Part shown: positions 32,314 through 44,720 of the stretch, in pieces
Position numbering within the stretch: the stretch's first letter is position 1
How the letters are laid out: every line of letters starts with the position of its first letter
Assembly (NCBI RefSeq): GCF_029784135.1
Contig: NC_073746.1
Coordinates: 38,297,378-38,361,377 of the forward strand
DNA: 64,000 nt
Direction of reading: 5' to 3'
Source of the DNA: Toxorhynchites rutilus septentrionalis
Lineage: Eukaryota > Arthropoda > Insecta > Diptera > Culicidae
Notes under the pieces: generated by a model
What the model was told of the DNA's origin: nothing
Database searches by the model: none
The model's input: the letters and a program-made list of their open reading frames with translations, nothing else
Position numbers and translations under genes: made by a program

Positions 32314-35300
32314 CTAATTATGGTGATTCAGGAACCGTCGCACTATGTTACACGTTCCAAGAATCACCGCTATCTGCATAACCGCAAGCTGCTCTGTTAC
32401 TTGCAGCTCCTCCAATGACTGCGTGAGAGAGTGTGGAACTAAACCAGTAGCAGAGATCACTACTGGTATAATACGGATGCCTTTCAAATGCCACATTTGT
32501 TTTAGTTCTTCTGCCAAGTCGTGATACTTGGTTATCTTGGCAGCAAACGTAGATTGTAGATTGTGGTCTAACGGTACTGCAATGTCTATTATCAGCACTT
32601 CTTTCTTATTTTTATCGTAGACCACAATATCAGGGCGATTAGCTGGTATTCGGACATCCGTAATAATCTCGCGATCCCAGTACAACTTGTAGCAGCTATT
32701 TTCCAAAACCGGATCCGGAATATACTTGTAGTAGGGTACCAACTGATTTACCAAGTTGCGTTTTGATGCTAGCTGTTGATGAACAATCTTGGCAACCGAG
32801 TTGTGACGATTGAGATAACCTGATTCGGCTAGCGCTCCACAGCCGGCTATGACGTGTTCTATCGTCTCTCCTACTTTATTGCACTTTCTGCAACAGTCAA
32901 CAACGTTTTCGTGCAAGATGTACTTCCGGTAGTTTTTGGTCGCTATTATCCGGTCCTGGATGGCTACCATAAACCCTTCTGTTTAAGAAAAGAGTTCACC
33001 TCGCACCAGCCACGTGTTCGATAATACTTTGTCGATATGCGCTTGCTCTAAACGATGGGGGTGTGTCCCATGAAGTTCCTTTTGCTTCCATGATGTTGTT
33101 TTTTCTTCTATGGTCTGCAAATTGCAGCTAAGTTCGTACTGCTCCTGCGCCAGATGCAGGGTACTGAATCCACGGTCCGCTTCACAGACAGCGCGATAGA
33201 TATCGTGACGGGTTTGACTTTCCACGAAGTAACTCCGCAACTGCTGGATCTGGGAACTGCAAAGCGCTCTAATGTCAGTGACACCTCTTCCACCTTCAAC
33301 ACGTGGCAAGGTGAATCTTTCTATGGACGACTTTGGATGGTGCATACGGTGCTTTGGGAACGTCACTCTCATTGCTCTTTCTATTGTTTCTAAATCGGTT
33401 TTCGTCCACTTCAGCACCCCGAAACTGTACGTGAGTAAAGGAACGGCAAACGTATTGACGGCTTTGATTTTTTTGCCGCCGCAGAGGTTTGTTTTCAAAA
33501 CCCGGTTGATCAAGAATTGTTCCTGGAGTTCCTTCTTGAAAACCCGATTGATCAAGAATTGTTCCTGGAGTTCCTTCTTGATTTTTGTGTGACAAATCCC
33601 TTTCAATTGCAGAAATCCCAGGTACTTATAGGATTCGCCTTCCACCAAATCTTGAATCACTTCACTCTCGTTAATGCGGAATCCTTCAGTCTCCACCAAT
33701 CGTCCACGGTGGAGCTGTACTGCCTTACACTTTTCGATTCCGAGTTCTATCCGCACATCGGAACTAAAGTCGCTAACACACTGTAGAAGACTATGTAGCG
33801 CTTCTGTTGATTCCGCAAACAGTTTCAAGTCGTCCATATAGAAGGTATGGTTTATTGTCGTTGTTCTGTTGATATGGTAGCCATGGCTGCTTCGGTTGAG
33901 TGCTCTGCTCAAGGGGTTCATCGCAAGGCAAAACCACAAAGGACTGAATGTGTCACCTTGGAATATTCCCCTGCGAATATTGAGAGTTCTGGATCTCAAC
34001 ATAGTTGTTCCGTCGGTGATACTAAGCGAGGTGCTCCTGTTTACCATTGCGTGTTCCATAAACCTGATGACGCCATCATGTATCTTGTACATTTTTAGTA
34101 CCTTTATCAGGTACGTATGCGGTACTGAGTCGTATGCTTTTTTATAGTCAATGTACGCCATACTCAGGTTCCTTCTGTTTCGGCTTGCTTGTCCGACGAT
34201 GACTGCATCGATAACGACTTGATCTTTGCAGCCCCGCGTGTTCTGTTTACAGCCTTTCTGTTCTTCTGTTAATATTTCGTTAACTTCGCAATGGTTTTGT
34301 ATCTTTTTATTAATCACCGACGTAAGTAGCTTGTACAGGCTCGTTAGACATGTTATTGGCCTGTACTTCGCCGCATTCGCTGTGTCTTGATCCTTTGGCA
34401 TCAGATGAGTAATTCCCCTGGTCACGAACTCCGGTGTTGTATGGGGATTTTCTAATACCTTATTGAAGCACTCTGCCATTCGCCCATGAGTTGAAGAAAA
34501 CTTTTTGTACCAGAAATTGTGCACGAAATCTGGTCCTGGCGCAGCCCAATTCCTGGAATATCGAATGGCTTCGTTGATATCATGGGCGGTTACCATAACG
34601 GCAGGCATTGCTTCAAGTCCGTTTCCATATTCCTCTTCTTCTGCCAGCCACATCCTGTTACTTCGGTGTTGAATAGGGTTCTCCCATAAGCCTGACCAAA
34701 ACTGGGTAACTTCGTCAATCTCAGGAAGACCACCATCGTAATTATTGCGTTTCTTTTTGATGCGGCTGTAGAACTCCCTTTCGTTCATACTGAACATACG
34801 ATTATCCGCATGCCTTTTCGTACATTCCGTATAACGTCTTAACCTTTTTGATAGAGCACTCAACCGTTGTACATGGGTGTCGAGGATCTCAATGATGCGG
34901 TTTTCATTAAGATCAGAGAGCTCTGCCGGCTTCACAATTTCAGCAACTCCACGAATCAGCTTTCGCGATCGACTTCCCCTCTTGTACTGCGTTAGTCGAC
35001 CGATTTTTACTCGGAGCGTTTGGATACGACCTTCCAGGCGTCTCATCCAAGCAGGTTTCGGTTTTTTAGAGAGTGCGCGGTTCTGTCTATCGTCTTGGTG
35101 AAAGGTGCGCATTCCTAACGTCCGTACAACAGCTACAGTTCCACAATAAACGATAAATTGCAGCTCCTCTAGATTCTCTACCACTTCCAGGTACACAGGT
35201 AGAACTTCCTGGTCGAGTACTTGGACGGCATTCGTTAGTCGGTGGGAATACTGCAACTTCGGAATCTTGTGTCGGGTTAAGGGGTCCGTTCCGTAAAACT

Positions 35301-36015
35301 GGGTCACTGCTGCATCCATGTGGAAAGCCAATTCGTTCTTTAATTGACCTCGTTGTTGATCCTCTGCCGGCTCTTGTCCTCTAGGCTCATCCACTGGATC
35401 CGGTGGTGGTGCAATAGATTCGCGCCTTTCACTAGCGAACGATGCACTCAGCCTAGCAGAGCTCCTTCTCGACATATCGCTCGATCTTCCACTCTCTCTA
35501 CGCAGTTCTCGTTGCACTTCCAACTTGATGGCCTCTATTTCAGCCGGGGACAGCATGTTGTGTGACAAAATCGCTCGTTTCCGTGTGTAGAGCTTATTCC
35601 GATCTAGTTGGCCGGCAAATCGTGGGAACTGCTCGTTGAACATTTCCAGCATTCTTGGTCTGCCGGACATGTCCGTCTCCAATCTTGTGCAGACATAATA
35701 GCAACGAATCACGAATTCATTCATCTCTCTCGTCCACATGATTCGTTGCCGTTGGCGGCCTGTCAATGTGAGCGACTGACGTCGTCCAATCGCAGCATCA
35801 TTTGCAGGTGCAGCATTGCCATTGTAATTTCTTGTGCTGCGGGTTCTGTTTTGCGTTCGGTTTACGGGCTGAGCCCGATGACTAGGGGTCCGCTCTTGCA
35901 CCAATTCCTCTAGCCGCTTGCCGCTCGCATGTACGCCCGTTCCAGGACCAGCTCCAGTCCGGGGGCCCTCCTCAGGCGATCGCATTACTATAATTCTCCG
36001 ATTTCTCAATTGCAT
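32314..36015 (-). pseudogene. R4/Dong-type ORF: RT plus restriction-like endonuclease, one nonsense codon
   Basis: I start at the first true ATG, 36015; the frame opens upstream with GTG. The N-terminal 100 residues are basic and low complexity. Then a Myb-like region (MWTREMNEFVIRCYY...) is followed by an RT domain with WAAPGPDFVHNFWYKKF, EEQKGCKQNTRGCKDQ, YIDYKKAYDSVPH, GIFQGDTFSPLWFCLA and the catalytic YMDD in FYMDDLKLFA. A TAA at 32983-32985 interrupts the same frame; it resumes with TEGFMVAIQDRIIATKNYR. The last part holds a CCHC knuckle (CRKCNKVGETIEHVIAGC) and the endonuclease core RPDIVVYDKNKKEVLIIDI, with the PD...D acids. A 42-bp in-frame tandem duplication lies at 33497-33580. The EEQKGC / GCKDQ signature favours R4/Dong over R2. 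Confidence 0.9.
33497..33580 (-). repeat. 42-bp in-frame tandem duplication inside the LINE ORF
   Basis: Two adjacent 42-bp units (33497-33538 and 33539-33580) differ at one base. They encode the 14-residue block KKELQEQFLINRVF twice. Confidence 0.95.
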
Positions 36016-36432
36016 TATTGGTAGTTTTCCTTTTCCCGGGAAAACACGGGTTGGCACAGGTTGCTTCTTAGAGTCCTCAACCTGCCTGAAGGACGGTATC
36101 TCAGCCGTTCCTAACCTGGAATACAGACGCTGTTGTGGGCCGCTCCTAACATGGAGAACAGACGCTACACTAGTCCCCCTTCCCTGTTTGCATACGACCC
36201 AAGGTTCTACCGGGGTTGGTTACCCGATCTTTCCAAGGGTTGCTCGCATCTCAGCTAGTACCTCGTGAAGGTAGGGATCGGAGTTCCTGGGCAGAGGCTG
36301 AAGGTCGCAATGGGAACTACGAGACACGTGCACCAGGCTTAACTAACCTATTCGAGGTTTATGGTCAATAACCTCGAGGTTTATGGTCAATTATTATTAT
36401 TATTAGTATTATTATCCACATGAGCAATCATA

Positions 36433-36466
36433 ATCCACTTACCCCTTAACATAGGGGTAAGTGGAT
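36433..36466. repeat. Perfect 14-bp hairpin
   Basis: ATCCACTTACCCCT and its exact complement AGGGGTAAGTGGAT are separated by six bases. Sits beside the TAA repeat flanking the LINE, and resembles 'ggggtaagttgatc' at 30852. Confidence 0.85.
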
Positions 36467-37439
36467 CATCTGGTATTCTTTTTTCAATTCGCTTCTGTAG
36501 TGTTCTAGTCAAACCCAAGATCCTAGTTTCATACCTGCCTTCTTTACAATACCCTCAGATTTATTTCATGTTGAGTAGACGGTAAAATACTAATTTTTCA
36601 GAATGTAACACTAAGTTGAAGAAGGACTTTTCATTTTATTGTATCCACTTACTCGAATCAAATGCAAAATCGAGCAATTAGAGAGGAGATCGATAGGAAA
36701 TATTTCCACTCGCGCAGCTCAGTGCAAACAGTTGTTGAATGGAATAAGAGTTTGATATGGTGTATGTAGTATGTTGTACACAGAGAACAAACACAGTTTT
36801 ATCAGACGCGTATCGGTACAAGCCGACAAATACATGATATACTTTCATTGTCAGATAAACCCGGATCCCAGTATGGACCTGCAGCACAGAAGGAGCGGAG
36901 ACATTTGTTTTTGGAGCGAAAAGTTAATTCGCTTTGATGACATTGTGCTTTCCATCAAGAGTTAGGGGAACGAACTACTGAAGTAGTAATTTTACTACTG
37001 AAGTAGTAAATTAGTTGATAGTTGATTTTTCTATGTTTATCACTAGATGTATTCGATAAAGAGTACGTGCTATTTTAGAGAACTTCTCAGGTTTCCAAAA
37101 GACAACTCTACTCATACGCGATAAAATGTTGATAAAAAGTAAGTGAATAAATAATAGAACATATAGATTTATCTCGGTTACATGTTCAGGTTTCCCAAAA
37201 ATATCGCGGACAGTTACTTCAGTACGTGCGATAAATAATAAAATGTTTGTGTTTGTAATATATGTGTTTGTAATATGTGTAATTTTACAGGTTTTCCTTT
37301 TCAGGATACCTAAAGATATTTTTTGCCACGTATCGCAGCACGAGATTCTAGAGTTCTCGTTTCGTTGAATGGTCGACAGTTCGCGTTAACATAATCACAT
37401 CACTTACCTCAGTGAATACTGATTATTACCTCTCCCCAC

Positions 37440-37745
37440 TAACAACTATCCCTTCCTTGATAAACGCTAGGGAAGCACGCTATAGAGGCGACCCTTCTGG
37501 CCTTTGGGCGACAAATATCATACTAACATTCCTTTCCTTCCCCTGGTGACTGTAAGGACGTGGCCTACGTCGTTATTGACCATAAACCTCGAATCACCGA
37601 AAATTGCACAACGAGAATGATTTGCTAGTCCCAAGCGTCATTCTGTGTGTTCTTTGTGCAATTTGGTTGGTTCAGGTCAATCACGGAGAGCAACTACGAA
37701 TTGTACAGTCTACCTAAGCTCAAGCTCGAACTCAATAAGTTTTTT
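37440..37745. repeat. Dispersed repeat fragment
   Basis: Contains GAGAGCAACTACGAATTG and GTACAGTCTACC-AAGCTC, shared with 63499-63537. It also contains a 23-bp segment (37572-37594) that is an exact reverse complement of 36350-36372. Possibly a LINE 3' end; not identified. Confidence 0.6.
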
Positions 37746-37782
37746 GTTTTTTTTTTATCCCAAAAATGCATAATAAACTTGA

Positions 37783-38012
37783 TCGCTTCTATCAACCAAA
37801 TTTAAACTCTCTAACCGCGCTATAATTTCTTCTTTGACACCCAACTTCTGCCTTTTCTAATTTCTCTGCAATGTCGTTTTGAACAATTCCTGGTGAGCCT
37901 TCAATAAATATTTTCAAAAACAACGATTTTCAATCCACTGTACTTCTAATAGCCAATAGCTTTCACCTTACCATTAATGAGTCAGTCACATAGAAATCTT
38001 CGGTCATATTTG
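37783..38012. repeat. Dispersed repeat shared with 60190-60420
   Basis: Blocks 'ttctatcaa', 'ttctttgacacc-aacttct', 'aattc-tggtga' and 'ccactgtac-t-taatagcca' come in the same order as inside the MITE at 58596-60543. Confidence 0.7.
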
Positions 38013-38059
38013 TCAACAAGAAATCCAAGAAGTATTTCTGTCGATTATAAACATTGTTT

Positions 38060-40135
38060 ATTTGATTCAATCCAAGACCGGCTATTTTATCAAAAATGAA
38101 TTGCATAATCTCCGTACTTATGATTCTGGTGCAAAGGAAGATAGAATATTTTCAGCAACTTCAAAGAAGTTCATGTATTGGAAACTGTGGCAACAATTTC
38201 GTACGCACTTTTTACAAAAAGTCATTCGAATAAATTGTGACCAGTTACGAGAAAAATGAGCTAAACTGAACTCAGTATCATTTTAACCCCAGATTACGAA
38301 GCAAGCATTTCCTCCCAGTTGCCAAAAAGCATACACTTCAAGCCGAACACATAACGAGCAACCAAATCCGTGGCGCCAAAGCAAATATTTCCCGAACGTC
38401 GCGAATTGCGGGCATAATATTTCGCACACATTTGTATTATATGGACCCTTCATCCCATGCGAGAACAAACTGATCATCTCGACATGCCGACTAGCGCCGG
38501 GCCAAAAGCGACAAAAACGTCACTCAAAGTCATAACGCTCGAGTAAATATTGACGTACGACACATACTCACATCAGCGAATATGGCTTCATGCGCGGGGA
38601 GCAGTTACTCCAGAACCGTAAAAAAATCAATTTCCAGGCTCCGAATGTACCCTTCGCCAGTGTCTGTCGGCCCTTGCACTCGATATTTGCGTTATAAAAA
38701 GAGCGGAAAGCCTCGAGAGAGGCTTTCCTCTTTTCCTACAGAAGAATACACACAGTTTTTTTTTTGTTGATGCTGTTCTTTCTTGTATCACTCCGGAGAG
38801 ATGATGATCAAAAGTCAAACCTTGTGCAGCGGTTTCGTCCGTCATCAAGCGAAGCGGTTGTGGTTGTACTTTATCACAACGTTATATCACGCGTCACGAT
38901 GAGGAGACTGCGTAGCTATTCAAAACACGTTTATCCGTCATGCTGATACGCTGATTGGCGTCAGTTCTCGGAAGATAAGATAACTTTGCTTCAATTCACT
39001 GATGAAATACTGGATGACGTGGCTGCTCCGAAAAGTCAAACGCCACATGCGAACCACACGACTCCATCACATTGTGATCAGGGGTTAGTTGGGTTACAAT
39101 TGAGACAAAGAAACATTTTCTATCGAATTTATCCAAAAATACTCAAATTTCATTATCTTGATGTGTTTTTCAACATGTTTCAATGAAAGCATTCGAAACC
39201 AAAAGCGCTCGCGAAAAGCGTTTTCCAATTCGAACGCGCCCGTGCTTGACGAATACGGTTCACACATCGAGTGTGATGCCCCACTTAAAAAACTATCACA
39301 CGTTCACCCGTAAACTTCATTCCAAGAGATGAATTTTATTATTGAAAATTCTGAGAGAAGGAAGTGCATTAAATATGTATAAACATTCTTGGCGTTGCTC
39401 TGATGACTGACGGCTCCGCCGACAGATGGGTTCTCGGCTCCAGTCATCGTTTGCCACCATTCATCTCGAATGGTTTTTCGAGTGCTCTTGAACAATGTGT
39501 CTGTTCTGCAGATCGTACGTTTAAAAGGCAACCCAGATCCCACCAGATGTTAGGAGGCGAACCGCGTACGCATTGCATTTGTACACAAACACATGTACCC
39601 CATTTCTGCGAAGAAAGGAGGTTTGCTGCCGTCAGAGTTCCGATGGGAGTAGACCCGTAAACTACAAACTATAGCCACTGACTGATGGGAGACCATATTA
39701 CGATGCTGGTGTGGTGAGCCACCGTGACTGGGTGAATGAAGTTCAGCAGGCACAAGAGCATTAGGTAAGAATTACCAAGAAGCCGTTGATGGTTTCTCGA
39801 GAGTGTGGCGATAGAAAACGCTTTTCAAAGCATGATTTATGAATGAATAATTGCTCGGGGAATACGAACCTATTTCAACCATTACAAGTCAACAAATCAG
39901 AAAGGATAATGCTATTAGCATATGAAAGCAATGTTACTTGAACTGAGAACTTCGAGATGAATATGAATTATGAATAAATTGGAGTGTGTATCGGCATCCA
40001 TCTAGATTCCTAGATATGCGTATAAGTTCACGAATCTAACAGGGGAACGTTAAGAAAATTATTGCATTATACTGCTTTAAATAACGATCGATATCTTGAA
40101 AATCTTGTTCGAGTTCAGAAATTCGTTTTATTTTC
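38060..40135. other. Region without recognised genes
   Basis: No family recognised. A small hairpin (GAAAGCCTC-GAGAGAGGCTTTC) occurs near 38706-38727. Confidence 0.5.
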
Positions 40136-40139
40136 TATA

Positions 40140-41645
40140 CACTCTGTCCAACTTCTATAAGACCAGTTGATGATACTGCTGATTTGTGTCATTATAAACA
40201 AACAATGCTGCAATTTATATTCTAGTGTGTGAGTATTGGTGACTACCATACACTTCATGACTTTCATATATGTGCGTGCAAGCGCTGAGCGTAAACGAAT
40301 GTTTTTGTACTTTTCAAGTGTCAAGTTTCTATAAGACCAGTTACGTTTTCCGTTGTTTTAGTTGTTTTGATCAATAAATCTGAAAAATGCCGAAGGGAAA
40401 AGTGCTCATGGAGAGAGAAAAAAGACCAATCGATGCATTTCAACAACAAAAAATGTTGGTATCAGAGAAATTGCTCGTCGGATTGGACGATCCCATTAAG
40501 TAGTGCTCAATTATTAGGCGAATCCCCAAGGATACGGTGAAGGAGAGAGATCCACGTGAATCGAAGCTCTCTGATCGGGAGAAGCGGGAAATAGCTAGAA
40601 CAGCTTCGAATACCTCAAAGTCGCTGATGCAAATAAAGTAATATTTCAATTTAAATGTTACTCGGGTGACAATTCGTCATGTTTTGGTAAAAAAATCCTC
40701 ATATAAAGAGGGCCTAAAAGGTTAAAGCTCCTCACCTCATCTCACATCGGAAGATGTCTGAGTTTTGCCAAAGCTCACATGAACCGACAGTGGGACATGG
40801 TATGTTGTGACAAAGAATGATTCCAAACGAATACATTTAGCTATATACCATAACGAAAAGTTCTCCAATGTATAGGTTATCTCTACTGACGAAAAAGTTC
40901 AATTTTGATCGTCCTGATGGTTTCAGCGGGTACTGACGTGATTTACGGACGGAGGAACAGTTTTTTTCAAACAGGAATTTTGGTGGAGGCTCGTGTATGG
41001 TTTGGACGAGATTCTTTGCAATCGGAAAGCTCAACATAGCTTTCACATACATGTTCTGGAATTCTCTCTCCTTCAGTTTTTGCGTGAATATCGTCACAAA
41101 TCACATTCCAGCAAAACAATGCTACTATTCATACCATCAAGGAAACTTAGCAATGAATTATGAATCTTTTTTTTTTTTTGACTAGCCGGCTCGCTCTCTA
41201 GACTAGAATCCTGTTGGAAATCTTAGGGGGATCCATGTACGCAAAATTTACAGTGAGGGAAAACGGTACACCACGATTGAAGAGCTCAAGGTCGCAATTT
41301 CGGAAACATGGAAAAATATCATGAAATCAGTGCAGCAGAATTTGGTAAAGAGTATCCCAACACGAATTTTCTGGTTATTACTTATTGAGAGTAAATCAGT
41401 CGGTCGTTTTGAATTTTTCATTGATAATACTTATGAATTTCGAAATGGTCTTATAGAAACTGGACAGCTGAAATTATCATATTTAAGCACAATAAATAAA
41501 CAAATAACTCTTTTGAACGAAATTGACGTTTAATATACTTTATTCTAAGCATTCAACAATGTATGAATGCATCTTGTTGAAATTCTAACTGTTTGTGTTG
41601 CAACGGAATAGAATCAGGGTGGTCTTATAGAAGTTGGACAGAATG
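40140..41645 (+). mobile_element. Tc1-like element with IR/DR ends
   Basis: TA at 40138-40139 and 41646-41647. Outer repeats: GTCCAACTTCTATAAGACC near 40145, and its complement near 41620-41640. A second inner pair, TTTCTATAAGACCAGTT near 40325 and GGTCTTATAGAAACTGG near 41448, gives two binding-site-like motifs at each end about 170-180 bp apart, the IR/DR layout known from Tc1 relatives such as Sleeping Beauty. 1,506 bp with transposase on the plus strand. Confidence 0.9.
40387..41400 (+). pseudogene. Tc1-like transposase pseudogene
   Basis: Starts MPKGKVLMEREKRPIDAF at 40387. HTH remnants (GIREIARRIGRS, then LSDREKREIARTASNTSKS) follow with stops and frameshifts. The catalytic region has the first aspartate in a DEKKFNFDRPDGF block near 40890. 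The usual QQDNA reads QQNNA near 41113, so the second aspartate is lost. The last block (NPVGNLRG-like, near 41205) has lost its glutamate. A poly-T insertion lies at 41168-41178. Dead at multiple positions. Confidence 0.85.
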
Positions 41646-41649
41646 TATA

Positions 41650-42460
41650 CATTAGTAGGTCTTTAATTTCACCTTGGATAATTCCTCAAACTTTTCTTCG
41701 TACACGGTCTATCATCTTTTGCACGAGACCTGCCTCCACTTGTTTGACTACCAAATTGCATTTCCGTTTGAATCCTTCAGTTCAATTGCAGGTCCAATAT
41801 TTTTGACGTAGAACTGCGTCTTTCATCAAGGGTGCCAAAGCAGAAAATAGAAACGTTTTTTTATAAAATAAAGGAAAAGAAGAAGAACGAAGGGGAATAT
41901 TTGCCTAGAGTATAAACAGTGGATCTCGCTGAGGCAAACTTTTCATCACCATCCTTCGTGAGGACACCTACTGGACAACACCGTTGCTGGGCGAACCGTA
42001 CGGCGAGAGATCGAGTGCCTTTCTCAAGGCAATAGAGGTGAAGGAGTAATACGAGGAAAGTTTCCCATCAGTCTTTATGAAGACTTGAGACGAATAAACT
42101 GAAAAAGTTGAAAGTCTCTTTAATTCAACAAATTAGAAGGCTAACTTTCAGTACCGTTCTAGATGCGAAACAATGAACGTCGCTTGTTCGTCCTTGTTTT
42201 GCGCCATCACATGTCTTCGTTTCGGATTGAGCTGTGGACGCGAGAGAATTACTCACTCATTGATGTCTCTAGTCTTGCAACGAACGATTCGTGTTCCGTA
42301 CACTACAATAGTACAAAGAAACAGCTGATGTGAGCGATAGGCCCAAAAAGGGACGTCCGAGGTCGGTACAGGTTCCAACGTTCTCTATGTTGTTTATGAA
42401 CGCGTTCAACGCAATCTTCTTTGGAAACAAAAGCGTTCATCAGTCTAAATAAATTGGTTA
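41650..42460. other. Unassigned region with a GACGT-palindrome repeat copy
   Basis: A third copy of the palindrome (41815-41830, GACGTAGAACTGCGTC) begins a stretch like that at 2785. The remainder, to 42460, has no recognised family. Confidence 0.5.
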
Positions 42461-42471
42461 AATTAATTGGT

Positions 42472-42750
42472 CTTCATCTTCTTGGATGGCATTTACGTTC
42501 CAGTGGAACTTTTGCATTCTCAACGTAGCATTACTTGCGTTATTTTTCTTAGTAGTACTTGTTTGAGATTTCTATACCGAATAACACGCCTTGAATGTAC
42601 TCTGGAGTGGCAAGCTCCATAATACGCGTGACCACAGTGCAAGTCGGAAGAAATTTCTTTGACGAAAAATTCCCCGGCCAAATCGGGAATCGTACACGAA
42701 CCCCCGGCATGACAGTGCGGGACGCTAACCACTCGGCCACGGGAGCACCA
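42472..42750 (-). mobile_element. tRNA-derived SINE, copy 3
   Basis: Same head (TGCTCCCGTGGCCGAGTGG on the minus strand) and body as copies 1 and 2, more diverged; its B box is mutated (GATTCCCG present, GTACGATTCC at the core). Approximate target duplication AATTAATTGGT / ATTTAATTGGT at each side. Confidence 0.85.
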
Positions 42751-42759
42751 ATTTAATTG

Positions 42760-43815
42760 GTGCGTATATCGATATGTGAGTCATTTATTGAAGGCCAGAT
42801 TGAAGCGAATATGTTTGGAACGATGCAAAAAACTCCTAGAACGGTTAAAAAACGAGACTTAAACAACAAAAATAAACTTTTCAGATGGCGAGATGGTCGA
42901 AAAAAAATGTTTTTGAAAAAACTGTAATTCTTGAAGTGTCATGCAGTTTTAAGACGTTTTTCATAATTTTTTTTAAAATCCCGATTTCCGGTGATTTTTT
43001 GGTTTTCAAAAAATTCAAATTTTCGCGTCTGCAAAACTAGTAAATAAAGTTCAATTGAGCTAACATTTGGATATTTTATCGATGTAACTTTTTTTATTAG
43101 TAACATTTTGAAATTTTAAGATCGTTTTTTTCCCACACATTCATTGGCACCCAAATGCCAATGATTCGTGCAGCCACATTTTCGTAAGAAGCTGCAAGCA
43201 ATGTCACCGCGGCCTTGACCGGCCCGAAGGCACTTTCAAGCACTTTTCAAATAGCTAAAATTTGACAAAAAAAAATTTGGCGTATTTATTCACATGAAGC
43301 ATGTTTTTCTTACCCGTGAACTCGCTTCACCGTGAAGTGTATACGGGAATAAGACTCAATCGTTTGAACGCACGTCACACCACTTGAATAATCGGTTGCA
43401 AAGCTCGAGGCGTAATCATGATAAATTTTATTTGTTTTCAGATATTTTTTTATTATTATTATTTTTTATTGTGATAAAATTTAAACACATTATAGATAAT
43501 TCAGGGAAAATAACACCTCCCACTCTTGTCACGCACGATCTAAAGTACAACAGCCTTGATCTGTAGTACAATTTTGCGAGAAATAATAATCCGCTATAAA
43601 ATCAGTTTAAATTCGTTGAAACTGGAACAAGTTGCTAAGTGTTTCACTGTAAACGTACTATTTAGGATCTACTGTGTAAAATCATGCCGGTTAACCAATA
43701 AATAAATTCTATATTTGATGAAAAATTCAAATTTTAATTTGAAAATTTTGAAACTCTATATAAATAAAATAAGTAAAAAAAAACTTTTTAAGTTAAACGG
43801 TTTCATTGTGATTAA
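42760..43815. other. Region without recognised genes
   Basis: AT-rich, with no protein or transposon end identified. A short hairpin CATTGGCA-CCCAAA-TGCCAATG occurs near 43142. Confidence 0.45.
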
Positions 43816-43822
43816 ACATAGT

Positions 43823-43909
43823 AATGTACTAAAAACTAGAAAATAATTAGGCAAGTGGCAGTTATCACACCTCTTCTTCATTATTTTATTTTCTAGTTTT
43901 TAGTACATT
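43823..43909. repeat. Hairpin with 22-bp perfect stem
   Basis: AATGTACTAAAAACTAGAAA at 43823 and its complement ending at 43909, loop about 36 bases. The arm length would suit a tiny MITE or a precursor-like hairpin. Confidence 0.8.
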
Positions 43910-43929
43910 ATCTGTTTCATTAGAATATT

Positions 43930-44720
43930 TCTATACAATAAAACCATTGTACTGTATTCTATTAGTCAAATCATTTCATTTGATACCAATATTGCAATAT
44001 TGCAAAAAATACATAGTGTATTCTCCAAGTCAAATCGTTCGTTTGATACACATATCTAATCAACTTTTTTTTTATATATGGAATGTAGCGGCGGTCAAAT
44101 TGGAATTTTCGAGATCATGGGATAAGCAGTTGTAAAATGACAGCAGAGATAAAGGTATTTTATAAATACGGTCAGTCCCTATTGGTCAAATTTCTATTAA
44201 TGTGGGACAACTCTACAGACCTACAAACATACATACAAACAGTTCAAGCTAAATAAAACCGTTTAATGAAGTAATTTGACGTTTAGTGATTGCGGCCATC
44301 TTGAATTTGTATTTTTTTGGATTTGGATTCATGATCTACTGTGATCTACTATTCTTTCATTTGATACCCATATTAATGGGGTTTTAAGAAAATATGTAGT
44401 CTGCTATTTTGTAGTGGCAGCCATCTTGAATTTGCATTTTTCATAAATAACTGTGTTCTACTAGTCAAGCCCTTTCATTTGATACCCATATTGATAGGGC
44501 TTGGGAAAACCCATATTGATGAGGTTTTGAGAGAATATGTTATCCGCCATTTTGTAACGGATGCCATCTTGGATTTTAAAGATCAAAGAAGTGTTCCAAA
44601 TTTCATAACAATCGGTCAACAGAAAGGGGGTCAAATTTCCATTAATGTGGGTCAGCGCTACGGACAAACATGTTACAAACATACAAACATATTACAGGGC
44701 AAGCTAAATAAAACCGTGCA
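43930..44720 (-). repeat. Inverted relative of the MITE tandem units
   Basis: Carries reverse complements of the 28506-29472 internal units: 'tagtcaagccctttcatttg', 'gatacccatattgat' and 'aaataactgtgttctact' occur here. It also has the 'cggtcaacagaaaggggt' block in the same form as at 29249. Terminal repeats were not found. Confidence 0.7.

Larger units (their letters stand above)
32173..36389 (-). mobile_element. R4/Dong-type LINE flanked by TAA repeats
   Basis: A reverse-transcriptase gene with a C-terminal restriction-like endonuclease, flanked on both sides by ATT/TAA triplet repeats (32153-32172 and 36390-36413). Dong-type R4-clade elements are known to target TAA repeats, and the sequence agrees. 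About 4.2 kb. The element interrupts a pogo-like transposon. Near its 5' end (36350-36389) there is a 22-bp tandem duplication. Confidence 0.85.
30826..36690 (+). mobile_element. Pogo/Tigger-like transposon remnant split by an R4/Dong LINE
   Basis: The coding remnant lies at 31325-32045. Sequence with 'ggggtaagt' motifs occurs on both outer sides (30834-30864 and 36441-36462), suggesting that both ends of one element flank the LINE inserted at the TAA repeat. The outer limits are approximate; I did not find a clean terminal repeat pair or TSD. Confidence 0.45.
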
